Below are positions 1 to 8,101 of a DNA stretch of 64,000 bases, one piece after another. The number at the start of each line of letters is the position of its first letter. Positions within the stretch are counted from its first letter, which is position 1. The translations under genes were made by a program, and so were the position numbers. Below the pieces are notes generated by a model. It had not been told where the DNA came from and ran no database searches. It worked only from the letters and a program-made list of their open reading frames with translations. Source of the stretch: Allonocardiopsis opalescens (GTDB lineage Bacteria > Actinomycetota > Actinomycetes > Streptosporangiales > Streptosporangiaceae); NCBI RefSeq assembly GCF_003002095.1, contig NZ_PVZC01000008.1, forward strand, positions 62,001 through 126,000. Direction: 5' to 3'.

Positions 1-36
1 GTAGGGGCCGGCGTCCAGGGCGTCGTCGGTGCTCAC
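1..36 (-). CDS. ruvB: RuvB, N-terminal fragment (runs off the left edge)
   Basis: Only the first 12 codons are in the window. Translation from a GTG gives VSTDDALDAGPY, then the sequence leaves the window. The GTG overlaps the stop of ruvA as GTGA (bases 33-36), the usual coupling in an actinobacterial ruvCAB operon. RuvB is the hexameric AAA+ motor that drives Holliday-junction branch migration with RuvA. The identity rests on position after ruvC and ruvA and on the coupled start, because too little protein is visible for motifs. Confidence 0.75.
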   Translation of the reverse strand, partial: MSTDDALDAGPY

Positions 37-647
37 GCGCGGCTCAGCCTGCGCAGCGCGGACTTGAGCAGGACGGCGAGGTCGGGCTCCGGCCCGGCTT
101 CGGGCGCGACGGCGGCGACGGCGGACTCGGCGTCCTTGGCCGACCAGCCGAGGTTGACCAGCGCGGCGCGCAGCTGCGGCCGCCAGTCGCGCTCGGCCGC
201 GCCGGGCTCGGCGCCGGTGCCCGGGCCGTCGGGGTCCTCGCCCAGCGGGACGCCGAGGCGGTCCTTGAGTTCGAGCACCAGGCGCTGGGCGCCCTTGCGG
301 CCGATCCCGGGCACGCGGGTGAGCGCGGTGATGTCGTCGGCGGCGACGGCGCGGCGCAGCGCGTCGGGGGTGTGCACGGCGAGCATGGCCAGCGCCAGCT
401 TGGGGCCGATGCCGCTGGCGGTCTGCAGCAGCTCGAAGACGTCGCGCTCGTCGTCGTCGGCGAAGCCGAAGAGGGTCAGCGACTCCTCCCGCACCACCAG
501 CGAGGTCGGCACGTGGGCGTCCTCGCCGACCCGCAGCCGGGCCAGGGTGGCGGGGGTGCAGTGCAGCGCCATGCCCACACCGCCGACCTCCAGCACGGCG
601 GAGTCCACGCTGCGGGCGGCCACCCGCCCGCTGATGAACGAGATCAT
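33..647 (-). CDS. ruvA: Holliday junction branch migration protein RuvA
   Basis: A 204-residue protein starting MISFISGRV, the usual RuvA length. RuvA tetramers bind the four-way junction and load the RuvB motor. Visible features are the N-terminal OB-fold (VLEVGGVGMALHC), the two helix-hairpin-helix motifs (TASGIGPKLALAML and RVPGIGRKGAQRLV), and after an acidic linker (GEDPDGPGTG) the C-terminal RuvB-binding domain. The ATG at 647 is chosen because GAGGAG lies just upstream and the homology begins there; an in-frame start further upstream would add about 33 low-complexity residues. The gene lies 10 bases after ruvC and overlaps ruvB by 4 bases. Confidence 0.97.
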   Translation of the reverse strand: MISFISGRVAARSVDSAVLEVGGVGMALHCTPATLARLRVGEDAHVPTSLVVREESLTLFGFADDDERDVFELLQTASGIGPKLALAMLAVHTPDALRRAVAADDITALTRVPGIGRKGAQRLVLELKDRLGVPLGEDPDGPGTGAEPGAAERDWRPQLRAALVNLGWSAKDAESAVAAVAPEAGPEPDLAVLLKSALRRLSRA

Positions 648-657
648 CCGGGGCTCC

Positions 658-1200
658 TCACTCGGGGCGGCGCGCAGGGGTGCGCGCGGCGGTCTGGGCG
701 GCTGCGGCGCGAGCGATCCTGGCCATCGCGCCGCCGCGCCAGACATGGCAGATGGCCAGCGCGAGCGCGTCGGCCGCGTCGGCGGGCTTCGGCGCCGCGC
801 TGAGCCGCAGGATGCGGGTGACCATCGCGGTGACCTGTGCCTTGTCGGCCCGCCCGCTGCCGGTGATGGCGGCCTTGACCTCGCTGGGGGTGTGCAGCGC
901 GACGGGCAGCCGCAGCCGCGCCGCGGCGGTGATCGCGATCCCGCTGGCCTGGGCGGTGCCCATCACGGTGCGCAGATTGGCCTGGGCGAACACCCGCTCG
1001 ACGGCGACCGCGTCGGGCCGGTGCTCGGCCAGCCAGCCCTCGATCCCCTCGGCGATCCCCAGCAGCCGCTCCGGCAGCTCCGCCGCGGCCGGCGTGCGGA
1101 TCACCCCGACCGCGACCAGCGACAGCGGCGCCCCGGGCGCCCCGTCGACCACCCCGACCCCGCACCGGGTCAGCCCGGGATCGACGCCCAGCACCCGCAC
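658..1200 (-). CDS. ruvC: crossover junction endodeoxyribonuclease RuvC
   Basis: RuvC is the dimeric resolvase that nicks Holliday junctions symmetrically. The protein (180 residues) begins [18 protein letters not shown], with the first catalytic Asp in VDPG. The catalytic Glu is in AVERVF and the C-terminal acidic pair in DAADALALA. The GTG at 1200 is preferred over the ATG at 1233 because a GAGGTG ribosome site sits about 5 bases before it and RuvC proteins normally start at this point. It is the first gene of the ruvCAB operon, transcribed leftward. The ordinary actinobacterial neighbour yebC lies upstream, separated here by the TA remnant and the MarR-GNAT gene. Confidence 0.97.
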   Translation of the reverse strand: MRVLGVDPGLTRCGVGVVDGAPGAPLSLVAVGVIRTPAAAELPERLLGIAEGIEGWLAEHRPDAVAVERVFAQANLRTVMGTAQASGIAITAAARLRLPVALHTPSEVKAAITGSGRADKAQVTAMVTRILRLSAAPKPADAADALALAICHVWRGGAMARIARAAAAQTAARTPARRPE

Positions 1201-1379
1201 GCGCTCACCTCGGTTCGTCAGCCCCGCGAACATCCGTTCGGTCCGAGGTTAGCGACTCCCACCGACGAACACCGCCCGACACCGCCGATCCCGCCGGCGC
1301 CGCCGGGCCGCGGCGCCCTGCGGTCGCCGTTCCGGGAACCGGCTTGCCACCGAGGAGGCGGGCGGCGGAGGATCGCGCC

Positions 1380-1700
1380 ATGGTGTCGTCCGCCATTCGC
1401 CTGTTCGTCGCGCTGCTCCGGCACAGCGGCGCGTCCCGCACGATCCTGCACGACGTCGCACGCGAGATCTTCCCGTGGATCCGCTTCCTGCCGCCCGCCG
1501 ACGCCGAGGCCTTCCTCGCCGAGCTGGCCGATGTCCTGCGCGCCGCACAGGACATCGACAACCCCGGTCCCGCCATGCAGTGCGTCGTGGAGTGGCGGCA
1601 CACCGCAGAGGCCCATGCCGCACCGGATGTCCGCGAGGTCCTGGTCCGCGGCGAGTACGACGACCTCGGCCCCGTCCCACCGCCCGCGGCGGAGCGGTGA
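1380..1700 (+). CDS. small antitoxin-like protein
   Basis: A 106-residue protein on the opposite strand to its neighbours. ATG 1380 is preferred over 1344 because GGAGG lies 9 bases upstream. The sequence has FLPPADAEAFLAELADVLRAAQ, then a block PAMQCVVEWRHTAEAHA, and ends GPVPPPAAER. I recall this layout (LP..EEF..EL then EWRHTAE.HADP then G.VP.P) from small actinobacterial proteins encoded directly upstream of RelE-like toxins, so antitoxin is the likely role; this is family memory, not a search. The stop overlaps the start of a broken toxin gene as GTGA, the usual coupling of such pairs. Confidence 0.55.
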   Translation: MVSSAIRLFVALLRHSGASRTILHDVAREIFPWIRFLPPADAEAFLAELADVLRAAQDIDNPGPAMQCVVEWRHTAEAHAAPDVREVLVRGEYDDLGPVPPPAAER

Positions 1701-1821
1701 GCCCGAAACGGGGCGGTTGCGTGGTTCCGCCGGCGGCCGCGTGTGGTTCTTCGTCGACCCGGACGAGCATGTCGTCTGGGTCGAGTACGCGAGCCCGCGC
1801 CGTCCCAGGGCGACCGACTGA
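1697..1821 (+). pseudogene. internally deleted RelE/ParE-like toxin remnant
   Basis: A GTG at 1697 overlaps the antitoxin stop and begins VSPKRGGCVVPPAA. A different frame then gives GGRVWFFVDPDEHVVWVEYA and ends PRATD at 1821. RelE-like toxins that follow this type of antitoxin end in a similar GRIWYLVDD..TVWL.YA.TGHPKATE segment and begin with a VVPP-type N terminus. Both ends of a toxin are therefore visible, but about 65-75 residues between them are missing and the frames do not match. I infer one internal deletion that destroyed the toxin while sparing the antitoxin. An unrelated short peptide cannot be excluded. Confidence 0.5.
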
Positions 1822-1830
1822 CGCGGTGCC

Positions 1831-2754
1831 TCACAGCTCGCGGCTCCAGTTCTGGCCGGTGAGGTCGTGGCCGAAGCTGCGGTGCGGGGCCTGGTCGGTG
1901 AGGGTGAAGCCGGCGCGCTGGTAGATGCGGCGGGCGGCGGCCAGGACGTCGTTGGTCCACAGGGTCATCCGGCGGTAGCCGGCGGCGCGGGCGAAGGCGA
2001 TGCACTCGTCGACCAGGCGGCCGCCGATGCCGAGGCCGCGGGCGGCGGGCTCGACCAGCAGGAGGCGCAGGCGGGCGGTCTCGTCGTCGTCGCGGACGCA
2101 GAAGACGCAGCCGACCCTGGCGCCGCCGACCTCGGCGATCCAGACGGCCTCGCGGGCGGGGTCGGGCCCGGCCGCGTAGTCGGCGACGATCTTGGCGACC
2201 AGGGCCTCGTAGCTCGCGTCCCAGCCGTACTCCTGGGCGTAGAGGGCGGCATTGCGCGACACGACCCAGCCGAGGTCGCCCGGGCGCGGCGGGCGCAGCA
2301 CCACGACTGGGGCGGAGCGGCGGTCGCCCAGCAGGCGGCGGACGGTCGACATGGCGTCCAGCAGGCGGTCGCGCTCGTCGTCGGAGAGCGCGGACAGCAG
2401 GCCGAGGACGTCGGCCGAGGAGCGGTCGTCCAGCTCCTTCTGCACGGCGCGGCCCTTCTGGGTGAGCTGGACGGTGCGGCGGCGGCCGTCGCCGTCGGAG
2501 CGCTCGCGCACGATGAGTCCGGCGGAGGAGAGCCGGACCAGGATCCGGCTCAGGTAGCCGGCGTCCAGGCCCAGGGCGGCGCGCAGCCCGCCGACCTCGA
2601 CCGGGGATCCGTCCGCGGGGTTGGCCAGCTCCCACAGCACCCGCGACTCCGTCAGCGAGTAGGGCGAGCCGAGCAGGCCCTGGTCGAGCAGGCCGATCAC
2701 CCGGGTGTAGAAGCGGTTGAAGGCGCGGACCTCCGCGACCGACTCGTCCGACAT
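1831..2754 (-). CDS. MarR-type HTH regulator fused to GNAT acetyltransferase
   Basis: A 307-residue two-domain protein. Residues 1 to about 145 form a MarR winged helix (FNRFYTRVIGLLDQGLLGSP, then LGLDAGYLSRILVRLSSAGL and the wing RERSDGDGRRRTVQLT). Residues 150 to 307 form a GNAT domain with the acetyl-CoA loop in EPAARGLGIGGRLVDECI and the C-terminal LWTNDVLAAARRIYQRAGF. This fusion is a recognised architecture, thought to regulate transcription and acetylate a small molecule or protein; the substrate is unknown. ATG 2754 fits the MarR N terminus. A MarR-like palindrome lies about 33 bases upstream, suggesting autoregulation. Confidence 0.92.
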   Translation of the reverse strand: MSDESVAEVRAFNRFYTRVIGLLDQGLLGSPYSLTESRVLWELANPADGSPVEVGGLRAALGLDAGYLSRILVRLSSAGLIVRERSDGDGRRRTVQLTQKGRAVQKELDDRSSADVLGLLSALSDDERDRLLDAMSTVRRLLGDRRSAPVVVLRPPRPGDLGWVVSRNAALYAQEYGWDASYEALVAKIVADYAAGPDPAREAVWIAEVGGARVGCVFCVRDDDETARLRLLLVEPAARGLGIGGRLVDECIAFARAAGYRRMTLWTNDVLAAARRIYQRAGFTLTDQAPHRSFGHDLTGQNWSREL

Positions 2755-2786
2755 GACCAGCCTCTCTGCCGAAGTCAGTTATTTCT

Positions 2787-2799
2787 TTGACTCAGGCAA
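2787..2799. promoter_or_regulatory. MarR-type operator candidate
   Basis: TTGACTCAGGCAA is an interrupted palindrome (TTG.CT.AG.CAA), the pattern of many MarR/OhrR sites. It lies 33 bases upstream of the MarR-GNAT start, in a locally AT-richer patch that could hold the promoter. Binding by the adjacent gene product is inference from position. Confidence 0.5.
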
Positions 2800-3003
2800 T
2801 GATATGGGTACGGCTCCGCCGCGGTCCACCGGTTCACCGGCACCGCTCCCCCGTCCGGACGCACCGCCGCGGCGAGCCGGACCGGACCCGCCCGCACGCC
2901 CGCGGCCGGGACGGCGGCGAACGCCCGGGCCGGAAAGCGCCCGGCGGCGCGCCGATCGCGGGGATCGGGGCGCCGCCGGGCGGAGTCCGTGCGGATCAGC
3001 GGC

Positions 3004-3756
3004 TCAGCCGATGCGCTCCAGGATGTCGTCGGAGATGTCGGCGTTGGTGTAGACGTTCTGCACGTCGTCGGAGTCCTCGAGCACGTCGACCAGGCGCATG
3101 ACCTTCTTGGCGGTCTCCTCGTCCAGCGGGATCTCCACACTGGGCAGGAAGCTGGTCTCGGCCGACTCGTAGTCGATGCCGCTGTCCTGCAGCGCCGTGC
3201 GCACCGCGACCAGGTCGCCAGCCTCGGAGACGACCTCGAAGGCCTCGCCGAGGTCGTTGACGTCCTCGGCCCCGGCGTCCAGCACCGCGAGGGTGAGGTC
3301 GTCCTCGGTGACGCCGCCCTCCTTGGGCACGATCACGACGCCCTTCCGGTTGAACTGGTACGACACGGAGTTGGGGTCGGCCAGCGAGCCGCCGTTGCGG
3401 GTGAGCGCGGTGCGGACCTCGGAGGCGGCCCGGTTGCGGTTGTCGGTCAGGCACTCGATGTAGACGGCCACCCCGCCGGGGGCGTAGCCCTCGTACCAGA
3501 TGGTCTGCCACTCGGCGCCGCCGGCCTCCTCACCGGCCCCGCGCTTGCGGGCGCGCTCGATGTTGTCGAGCGGCACGGAGTTCTTCCTGGCCTTCTGGAC
3601 GGCGTCATAGAGGGTGGGGTTGCCGTCGATGTCGCCCCCGCCGGTGCGCGCGGCCACCTCGATGTTCTTGATCAGCTTGGCGAACAACTTGCCGCGCTTG
3701 GCGTCGACCACGGCCTTCTTGTGCTTGGTTGTCGCCCACTTTGAATGGCCGCTCAT
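3004..3756 (-). CDS. yebC: YebC/PmpR family translational or transcriptional regulator
   Basis: A 250-residue protein beginning [14 protein letters not shown], the hallmark of the YebC/TACO1 family. Further family motifs are [21 protein letters not shown] and [22 protein letters not shown]. Family members act on DNA or on ribosomes stalled at proline-rich stretches. Its position beside ruvCAB and pdxT is conserved in actinobacteria. The ATG overlaps the pdxT stop as ATGA (3753-3756), so the two are translationally coupled. The 204 bases between this gene and the MarR operator hold no gene I can support. Confidence 0.96.
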   Translation of the reverse strand: MSGHSKWATTKHKKAVVDAKRGKLFAKLIKNIEVAARTGGGDIDGNPTLYDAVQKARKNSVPLDNIERARKRGAGEEAGGAEWQTIWYEGYAPGGVAVYIECLTDNRNRAASEVRTALTRNGGSLADPNSVSYQFNRKGVVIVPKEGGVTEDDLTLAVLDAGAEDVNDLGEAFEVVSEAGDLVAVRTALQDSGIDYESAETSFLPSVEIPLDEETAKKVMRLVDVLEDSDDVQNVYTNADISDDILERIG

Positions 3757-4391
3757 GCCTGTCCTTTCACGATCTTCACAAACAGTTCGTGGATGCGCGT
3801 GTCACCGGTCAGCTCCGGGTGGAACGACGTGGCCAGCAGCTGGTCCTGGCGGACGGCGACGATCCGGGCGGGGCCGCCCCCGGCGCCGGCGATCCGGCCC
3901 AGCACCCGCGCGCGCCCGCCCACCGACTCCACCCACGGGGCCCGGATGAAGACCGCCGTCAGCGGCTCGCCCGGGACGCCGTCGATCTCCACCGGCGCCT
4001 CGAAGGAGTCGATCTGGCGGCCGAAGGCGTTCCGGCGTACCACCATATCGAGACCGCCGATGGTCTCCTGACCGTCGGCGCCGTCGAGGATGCCGTCGGC
4101 CAGCATGATCATGCCCGCGCAGGAGCCGTACACGGGCAGGCCGCCGCCGACCCGCTTGCGCAGCGGTTCGAGCAGGTCGAAGGAGCGCGCCAGCCGCCAC
4201 ATGGTGGTGGACTCCCCGCCGGGCACGACCAGCCCGTCGAGGCGGTCCAGCTCCTGCGGGCGGCGGACGGCGACGGCGTGCGCGCCGACCGCCTCCAGCA
4301 TGCGGACGTGCTCGCGCACGTCGCCCTGGAGGGCGAGTACTCCGATGGTCGGGGCACCGGCGCGGTGTGCGGGGTCCGGAGGGATGGACAA
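3753..4391 (-). CDS. pdxT: pyridoxal 5'-phosphate synthase glutaminase subunit PdxT
   Basis: PdxT hydrolyses glutamine and channels ammonia to PdxS in the DXP-independent vitamin B6 pathway. The 212-residue protein has [24 protein letters not shown], the nucleophile Cys in VYGSCAGMI and the His-Glu pair in SFHPELTGD. The start appears to be TTG at 4391, with GAGG about 9 bases upstream; no ATG or GTG fits between it and the first homology block. The stop overlaps the yebC start. Its partner pdxS lies 2 kb upstream, separated by a membrane-protein gene and a TetR/CPBP pair. Confidence 0.96.
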   Translation of the reverse strand: MSIPPDPAHRAGAPTIGVLALQGDVREHVRMLEAVGAHAVAVRRPQELDRLDGLVVPGGESTTMWRLARSFDLLEPLRKRVGGGLPVYGSCAGMIMLADGILDGADGQETIGGLDMVVRRNAFGRQIDSFEAPVEIDGVPGEPLTAVFIRAPWVESVGGRARVLGRIAGAGGGPARIVAVRQDQLLATSFHPELTGDTRIHELFVKIVKGQA

Positions 4392-4511
4392 GGGCGGAAC
4401 CTCACTGCGGCACGTGCGGTCCCGCCGGGCGACGGGGCCGCGCGGCGGGTCCGCGATACGTCGTGTTCTCTCCTTAGCAGCCTAGATGCCCACCGGGGGC
4501 GGTCGCGCCGG

Positions 4512-4799
4512 TCACCTGCGCCCCAGCCGGTAGCGGCGCACCACGCCCAGCGCCGCGAGCGCCAGCAGCGGCAGCGGGAGCACGCCCAGGCCCGGGAGCA
4601 GGGCGTTGAGCAGCCGGCGGGGCGAGGCCCACATCGGCAGGGCGCCGACGCCGAACAGGTCCACCACGACGTAGCAGGCGGCCGCGGCCAGCACGGCGAG
4701 CAGCAGCCACCCGCGCCGGGGGTCGGGCGGGGCGGACGGCCGGACGGCCGGGCGGCGGCGCTGGGTGACCCAGTCGGGCTGGCGGCGGCTCACGGACAC
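4512..4799 (-). CDS. small two-helix membrane protein
   Basis: A protein of about 95 residues. The start is one of two adjacent GTG codons (4799 or 4793), reading VSVSRRQPDWVTQRRR. A basic, Pro-rich N-terminal part is followed by two hydrophobic segments (GWLLLAVLAAAACYVVVDLF and LLPGLGVLPLPLLALAALGV) and a basic tail VVRRYRLGRR. This suggests a small integral membrane protein. I recognise no family and infer no function. It lies between pdxT and a TetR gene, all leftward. An overlapping frame from 4845 is less convincing because it lacks this hydrophobic pattern. Confidence 0.6.
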   Translation of the reverse strand: MSVSRRQPDWVTQRRRPAVRPSAPPDPRRGWLLLAVLAAAACYVVVDLFGVGALPMWASPRRLLNALLPGLGVLPLPLLALAALGVVRRYRLGRR

Positions 4800-4863
4800 G
4801 ACGATACGCCGCCCGGCCGCCGAACGCCCGGACCCCCGCCCGCATCCGCTGTGCGCCGCGGCC

Positions 4864-5478
4864 TCAGCGGGCCGGCACGTCCAGGGCGCGGGTCCACAGC
4901 GCTGCCACCGCCGCCAGGCAGGCGGCCGCGCTCCGCCCGGGCGGCGGGTCGACCACGGCGCCGTGGATCTGCGCCTCCACCCCCTGCACCGCCAGCAGCG
5001 CGGCCAGTTCGGGGTCGTCACCGCCCCGGCCGAGCCGGCGCAGCTCGGCGGCCAGCCCGGCGGCGGCCCGCCGCTCGATCGCGCGCAGCCGCGCCACCAG
5101 CTCCGGCACCCGGGGCGCCTGGTCGAACAGCAGCCGGTGCAGCCGCGGGCGCCCGGTGTGCAGCTCGGCCACCGCGCCGACGAGGCCGGACACCAGCCCG
5201 GGCAGGTCCGGCCGCTCCCGCGCGCAGGCGTCGAGGGCCTGGTCGAGCACCTGGACCGCCTCGGCCAGGTGCTCCTCGGCCAGCGCGGTCAGCAGCGCGT
5301 CCTTGTTCGGGAAGTACTGGTACAGCGAGCCGATCGACACCCCGGCCCGCTCCGCGACCCGGTTGGTGGTGGTCGCGGTGTAGCCGTGCCGGCCGAAGAG
5401 CTGAGCCGCCGCCTCCAGGATCGCGGCCACCGTCTCCTTGGACCGCTGCTGGCGCGGCCGTTTGCGGGGTGTGCTCAC
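4864..5478 (-). CDS. TetR family transcriptional regulator
   Basis: A 204-residue protein. Residues 10-57 form the TetR helix-turn-helix (TVAAILEAAAQLFGRHGYTA, then VAERAGVSIGSLYQYFPNKD). The remainder is the helical ligand-binding domain, ending ALWTRALDVPAR. The start is GTG 5478, with GGAGG just upstream. It is divergent from a CPBP membrane protease gene, and the shared intergenic region holds an 8-bp inverted repeat, so it probably represses itself and perhaps the protease gene. Ligand unknown. Confidence 0.93.
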   Translation of the reverse strand: MSTPRKRPRQQRSKETVAAILEAAAQLFGRHGYTATTTNRVAERAGVSIGSLYQYFPNKDALLTALAEEHLAEAVQVLDQALDACARERPDLPGLVSGLVGAVAELHTGRPRLHRLLFDQAPRVPELVARLRAIERRAAAGLAAELRRLGRGGDDPELAALLAVQGVEAQIHGAVVDPPPGRSAAACLAAVAALWTRALDVPAR

Positions 5479-5487
5479 GCCGCCTCC

Positions 5488-5522
5488 AATGCGAGTACCG
5501 AAAACTGAGGATAGCTCGCATT
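5488..5522. promoter_or_regulatory. inverted repeat between divergent tetR and CPBP protease genes
   Basis: AATGCGAG at 5488-5495 is matched perfectly by CTCGCATT at 5515-5522, arms 19 bases apart, in a patch less GC-rich than its surroundings. It is centred about 27 bases from the TetR start. A TetR operator is likely, though the long spacer is unusual and could mean two half-sites for two dimers. Confidence 0.5.
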
Positions 5523-5589
5523 ATGGAGGGGCGGATGCCGCTTCCGGCACCGGCCTACCCTCCCTCCCCGAACGGAGTCCGCTCCCCCC

Positions 5590-6333
5590 ATGCCGCCCGA
5601 CCTGCTCGCCTACGCCGCCCGGATCCTGCCCGGACTGCTCCTGATCGCCTGGTGCTTCGCACTGGCCCGCCGCGGCGGCGACCCGCTGCCGAGGATCGCG
5701 GTGCTGCTGCTCGGCTTCGTGCTGCTGCGGGACGCGATGACGCCGACCGGCCTGTGGCGGCTGGGCAGCGTCGACGGGGTGCTGGTCTGGCTGCGCTTCA
5801 CCGAGAACGCGCTCACCCTGGTGCTGCTCGGACTCGGCACGTTGGCGGCGACGGGCGCGCTGCTGCGCTTCGACCCCGAGCTGCGCGCCCTGGTGCGCTG
5901 GGGGCGCGCCGACGCCGCGGCCGTCGCGCTCGGGCTCGGCGGCGGGCTGGCCGCGGCCGCCCCCGTCCTGGCGCTGAACCTGCTGTGGCCGGTGCACGAG
6001 CGCGGCGGCGCGGTGGCGCTCGGCCTGCTGCCCGTACTGGCCTTCTTCTCGCTCTCCGGCAACCTGGCCGAGGAGGTGCTGTTCCGCGGCTTCCTGCAGG
6101 GGCGGATGGAACCGGCGCTCGGCCCGGCCCGCGCGGCGCTAGGCTCGGCCGTGCTCTTCGCCGCCTGCCACGTGTTCCTGGCGTCGACGGTCACCGGCGC
6201 GGGCTGGCCGCTGCTGGCCTTCACCCTCTACGAGGGCCTGATCTGCGCCGCCCTGCGGATGCGCCGCGGCGTGCTGCCCGCCGCCCTCGCGCACGGCACG
6301 GCGATCTTCCTGCTCGGCGCCGGACTGCCGTAG
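5590..6333 (+). CDS. CPBP family intramembrane glutamic endopeptidase
   Basis: A 247-residue, strongly hydrophobic protein with several membrane segments. It carries the CPBP (ABI/CAAX-like) signature: the paired Glu-Glu and Arg in NLAEEVLFRGFLQG (residues about 158-171), a second motif with His in AACHVFLA and a third in PAALAHGTAIF. Prokaryotic members cleave prenylated or other membrane peptides and are often linked to bacteriocin maturation or immunity. No bacteriocin-like gene is visible here. ATG 5590 gives a normal length. It is divergent from the TetR gene and ends before a strong hairpin shared with pdxS. Confidence 0.85.
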   Translation: MPPDLLAYAARILPGLLLIAWCFALARRGGDPLPRIAVLLLGFVLLRDAMTPTGLWRLGSVDGVLVWLRFTENALTLVLLGLGTLAATGALLRFDPELRALVRWGRADAAAVALGLGGGLAAAAPVLALNLLWPVHERGGAVALGLLPVLAFFSLSGNLAEEVLFRGFLQGRMEPALGPARAALGSAVLFAACHVFLASTVTGAGWPLLAFTLYEGLICAALRMRRGVLPAALAHGTAIFLLGAGLP

Positions 6334-6346
6334 GGGCCGCGACGGC

Positions 6347-6380
6347 GGCGGGGGAGGTGCCCGGTGGCACCTCCCCCGCC
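6347..6380. terminator. bidirectional hairpin terminator
   Basis: A perfect 15-bp stem (6347-6361 with 6366-6380, GGCGGGGGAGGTGCC) closes a CGGT loop between the convergent ends of the CPBP gene and pdxS. There is no T-tract, as is common for terminators in high-GC actinomycetes. Confidence 0.75.
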
Positions 6381-6395
6381 GCGCGGCCGCCGCGG

Positions 6396-7313
6396 CTACC
6401 AGCCGCGCCCGGCGTAGCGCTCCTGCTCGGGCAGCTGGTCGATGTTGATGCCGACCATGGCCTCGCCGAGGCCGCGCGAAACCTTGGCGATCACGTCGGG
6501 GTCGTCGTGGAAGGTGGTGGCCTTGACGATGGCCTCGGCCCGCTTGGCGGGGTCGCCGGACTTGAAGATGCCCGAGCCGACGAACACGCCCTCGGCGCCC
6601 AGCTGCATCATCATCGCGGCGTCGGCCGGAGTGGCGATACCGCCCGCGGTGAACAGCACCACCGGCAGCTTGCCCAGCTCGGCGACCTCCTTGACCAGCT
6701 CGTACGGCGCCCGCAGCTCCTTGGCCGCGACGAACAGCTCGGCGGCGTCCAGGGTGGTGAGCCGCTTGATGTCGGCCCGGATCTGGCGCATGTGCCGGGT
6801 GGCCTCGACCACATTGCCGGTGCCGGCCTCGCCCTTGGACCGGATCATCGCGGCGCCCTCGGCGACGCGGCGCAGCGCCTCGCCCAAGTTGGTGGCGCCG
6901 CACACGAAGGGCACCGTGAACGCCCACTTGTCGATGTGGTGCGCCTCGTCGGCCGGGGTCAGCACCTCGGACTCGTCGACGTAGTCGACACCGAGCGCCT
7001 GCAGCACCTGGGCCTCGACGAAGTGGCCGATGCGGGCCTTGGCCATGACCGGGATGGACACCGCGTTGACGATGCCGTCGATCATGTCGGGGTCCGACAT
7101 CCGGGCGACGCCGCCGTCCCTGCGGATGTCGGCCGGCACCCGCTCCAGCGCCATCACGGCCACGGCGCCGGCGTCCTCGGCGATCCTGGCCTGCTCGGGC
7201 GTGACGACGTCCATGATCACGCCGCCCTTGAGCTGCTCGGCCATACCGCGCTTCACGCGGCCGGTCCCCACCGCGCCGGACTCGGGGGTGGTCTCGGAGT
7301 TGCTGGACGACAC
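6396..7313 (-). CDS. pdxS: pyridoxal 5'-phosphate synthase lyase subunit PdxS
   Basis: PdxS condenses ribose 5-phosphate, glyceraldehyde 3-phosphate and PdxT-derived ammonia into PLP. It is a (beta/alpha)8 barrel of about 305 residues. Visible landmarks are [19 protein letters not shown], the active-site region [13 protein letters not shown], the Lys in [14 protein letters not shown] and the phosphate site [23 protein letters not shown] 7313 is preferred to GTG 7319 because GAGG lies 8 bases from it but only 2 from the other. The 222 bases upstream hold no gene. Confidence 0.97.
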   Translation of the reverse strand: MSSSNSETTPESGAVGTGRVKRGMAEQLKGGVIMDVVTPEQARIAEDAGAVAVMALERVPADIRRDGGVARMSDPDMIDGIVNAVSIPVMAKARIGHFVEAQVLQALGVDYVDESEVLTPADEAHHIDKWAFTVPFVCGATNLGEALRRVAEGAAMIRSKGEAGTGNVVEATRHMRQIRADIKRLTTLDAAELFVAAKELRAPYELVKEVAELGKLPVVLFTAGGIATPADAAMMMQLGAEGVFVGSGIFKSGDPAKRAEAIVKATTFHDDPDVIAKVSRGLGEAMVGINIDQLPEQERYAGRGW

Positions 7314-7535
7314 GGGCACTACCTCACTGCCGGGAAAGGGACGACCTGGACGGACTCATCACGAGCCCGCCGTTCCAGTCTAATCACCGCCTGATCAACC
7401 CGATCCAGCCCGGTACACCCATGCGGCCGAGCCTCATCCGGCCGGGTCGGGCGTGTCGTGCACCCGCCGTTCCCGCAGGTCGGTCAGGTAGCGCGCGGCG
7501 GTCACGAAGACATGGTTTCGTGTTCTCACACCCGC

Positions 7536-8087
7536 TCACGCCGCCATCTTCGGCGGTTCGTCGTCGATCTCGAAGAAGTCGGGGAGTTCGGCGCGGCCGG
7601 AGAGACGCAGCAGGCGGACCAGGCGCTTGCGGCGGGCGAGGCGGGTCAGGGCGACGGCGTCGTTGTAGAAGCGGCGGGCGAGGTAGACCTGCTTGGCGGC
7701 CATGCGCAGCTCGGTGTACAGCTCGGGGCCGCCGGGGCGGCCGGTCAGCTCCTGGTGGAAGCCGTCCTGCTCGACGACGGCGCGCAGGACACCCGACAGG
7801 TGGCTCTCGGCGAGTTCGCGGGCGTCGGGCTCGTCGGCGCGGCGGGCGTCCTGGGCGGCCTCGGCCAGCAGGACGGCCGTGGCCGGGTCGAGCCGGCCCG
7901 ACGAGGCCAGTTCCAGGACGACGGCGCTGCGCCGGACCAGGGCGGCGTCCAGGGCGGCGCGGGCGGTCTCGACCCTGGTGTGCAGTCGGTCCAGCCGGCC
8001 GGCCCGCCAGGAGATGTAGAAGGCGAACAGGCCGAGGACCGAGACGACGATCGCGAGGTCGCCGAGGAGTGCGTGGAAGACCTCCAT
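7536..8087 (-). CDS. conserved membrane-anchored coiled-coil protein of the PIM operon
   Basis: A 183-residue protein with one N-terminal membrane segment (HALLGDLAIVVSVLGLFAFY), then a long Arg/Ala-rich helical region resembling LemA-type helical bundles (RLHTRVETARAALDAALVRR and AAKQVYLARRFYNDAV). The last part gives LARRKRLVRLLRLSG and ends acidic (ELPDFFEIDDE). It lies 14 bases after pimA, and a gene of this kind often follows pimA in actinobacteria. No clear Shine-Dalgarno sequence is visible, so it may depend on coupling with pimA. Function unknown. Confidence 0.75.
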   Translation of the reverse strand: MEVFHALLGDLAIVVSVLGLFAFYISWRAGRLDRLHTRVETARAALDAALVRRSAVVLELASSGRLDPATAVLLAEAAQDARRADEPDARELAESHLSGVLRAVVEQDGFHQELTGRPGGPELYTELRMAAKQVYLARRFYNDAVALTRLARRKRLVRLLRLSGRAELPDFFEIDDEPPKMAA

Positions 8088-8101
8088 CGGTCAGCGCCGG
8101 T

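Noticed and set aside
4474-4845. Overlapping open frame instead of the small membrane protein
   Set aside because: The alternative frame has Arg/Pro/Gly-rich composition without hydrophobic segments; the chosen frame has two clear membrane helices.
3729-7394. Very long open frames opposite to or overlapping yebC, pdxT and pdxS, and similar ones at 7421-10984, 11332-13344, 33476-36601 and 48367-53958
   Set aside because: They lie on the wrong strand or frame of genes with clear family motifs, have Arg/Ala/Gly/Pro-rich meaningless translations and lack ribosome sites. Very GC-rich DNA rarely contains stop codons in such frames.
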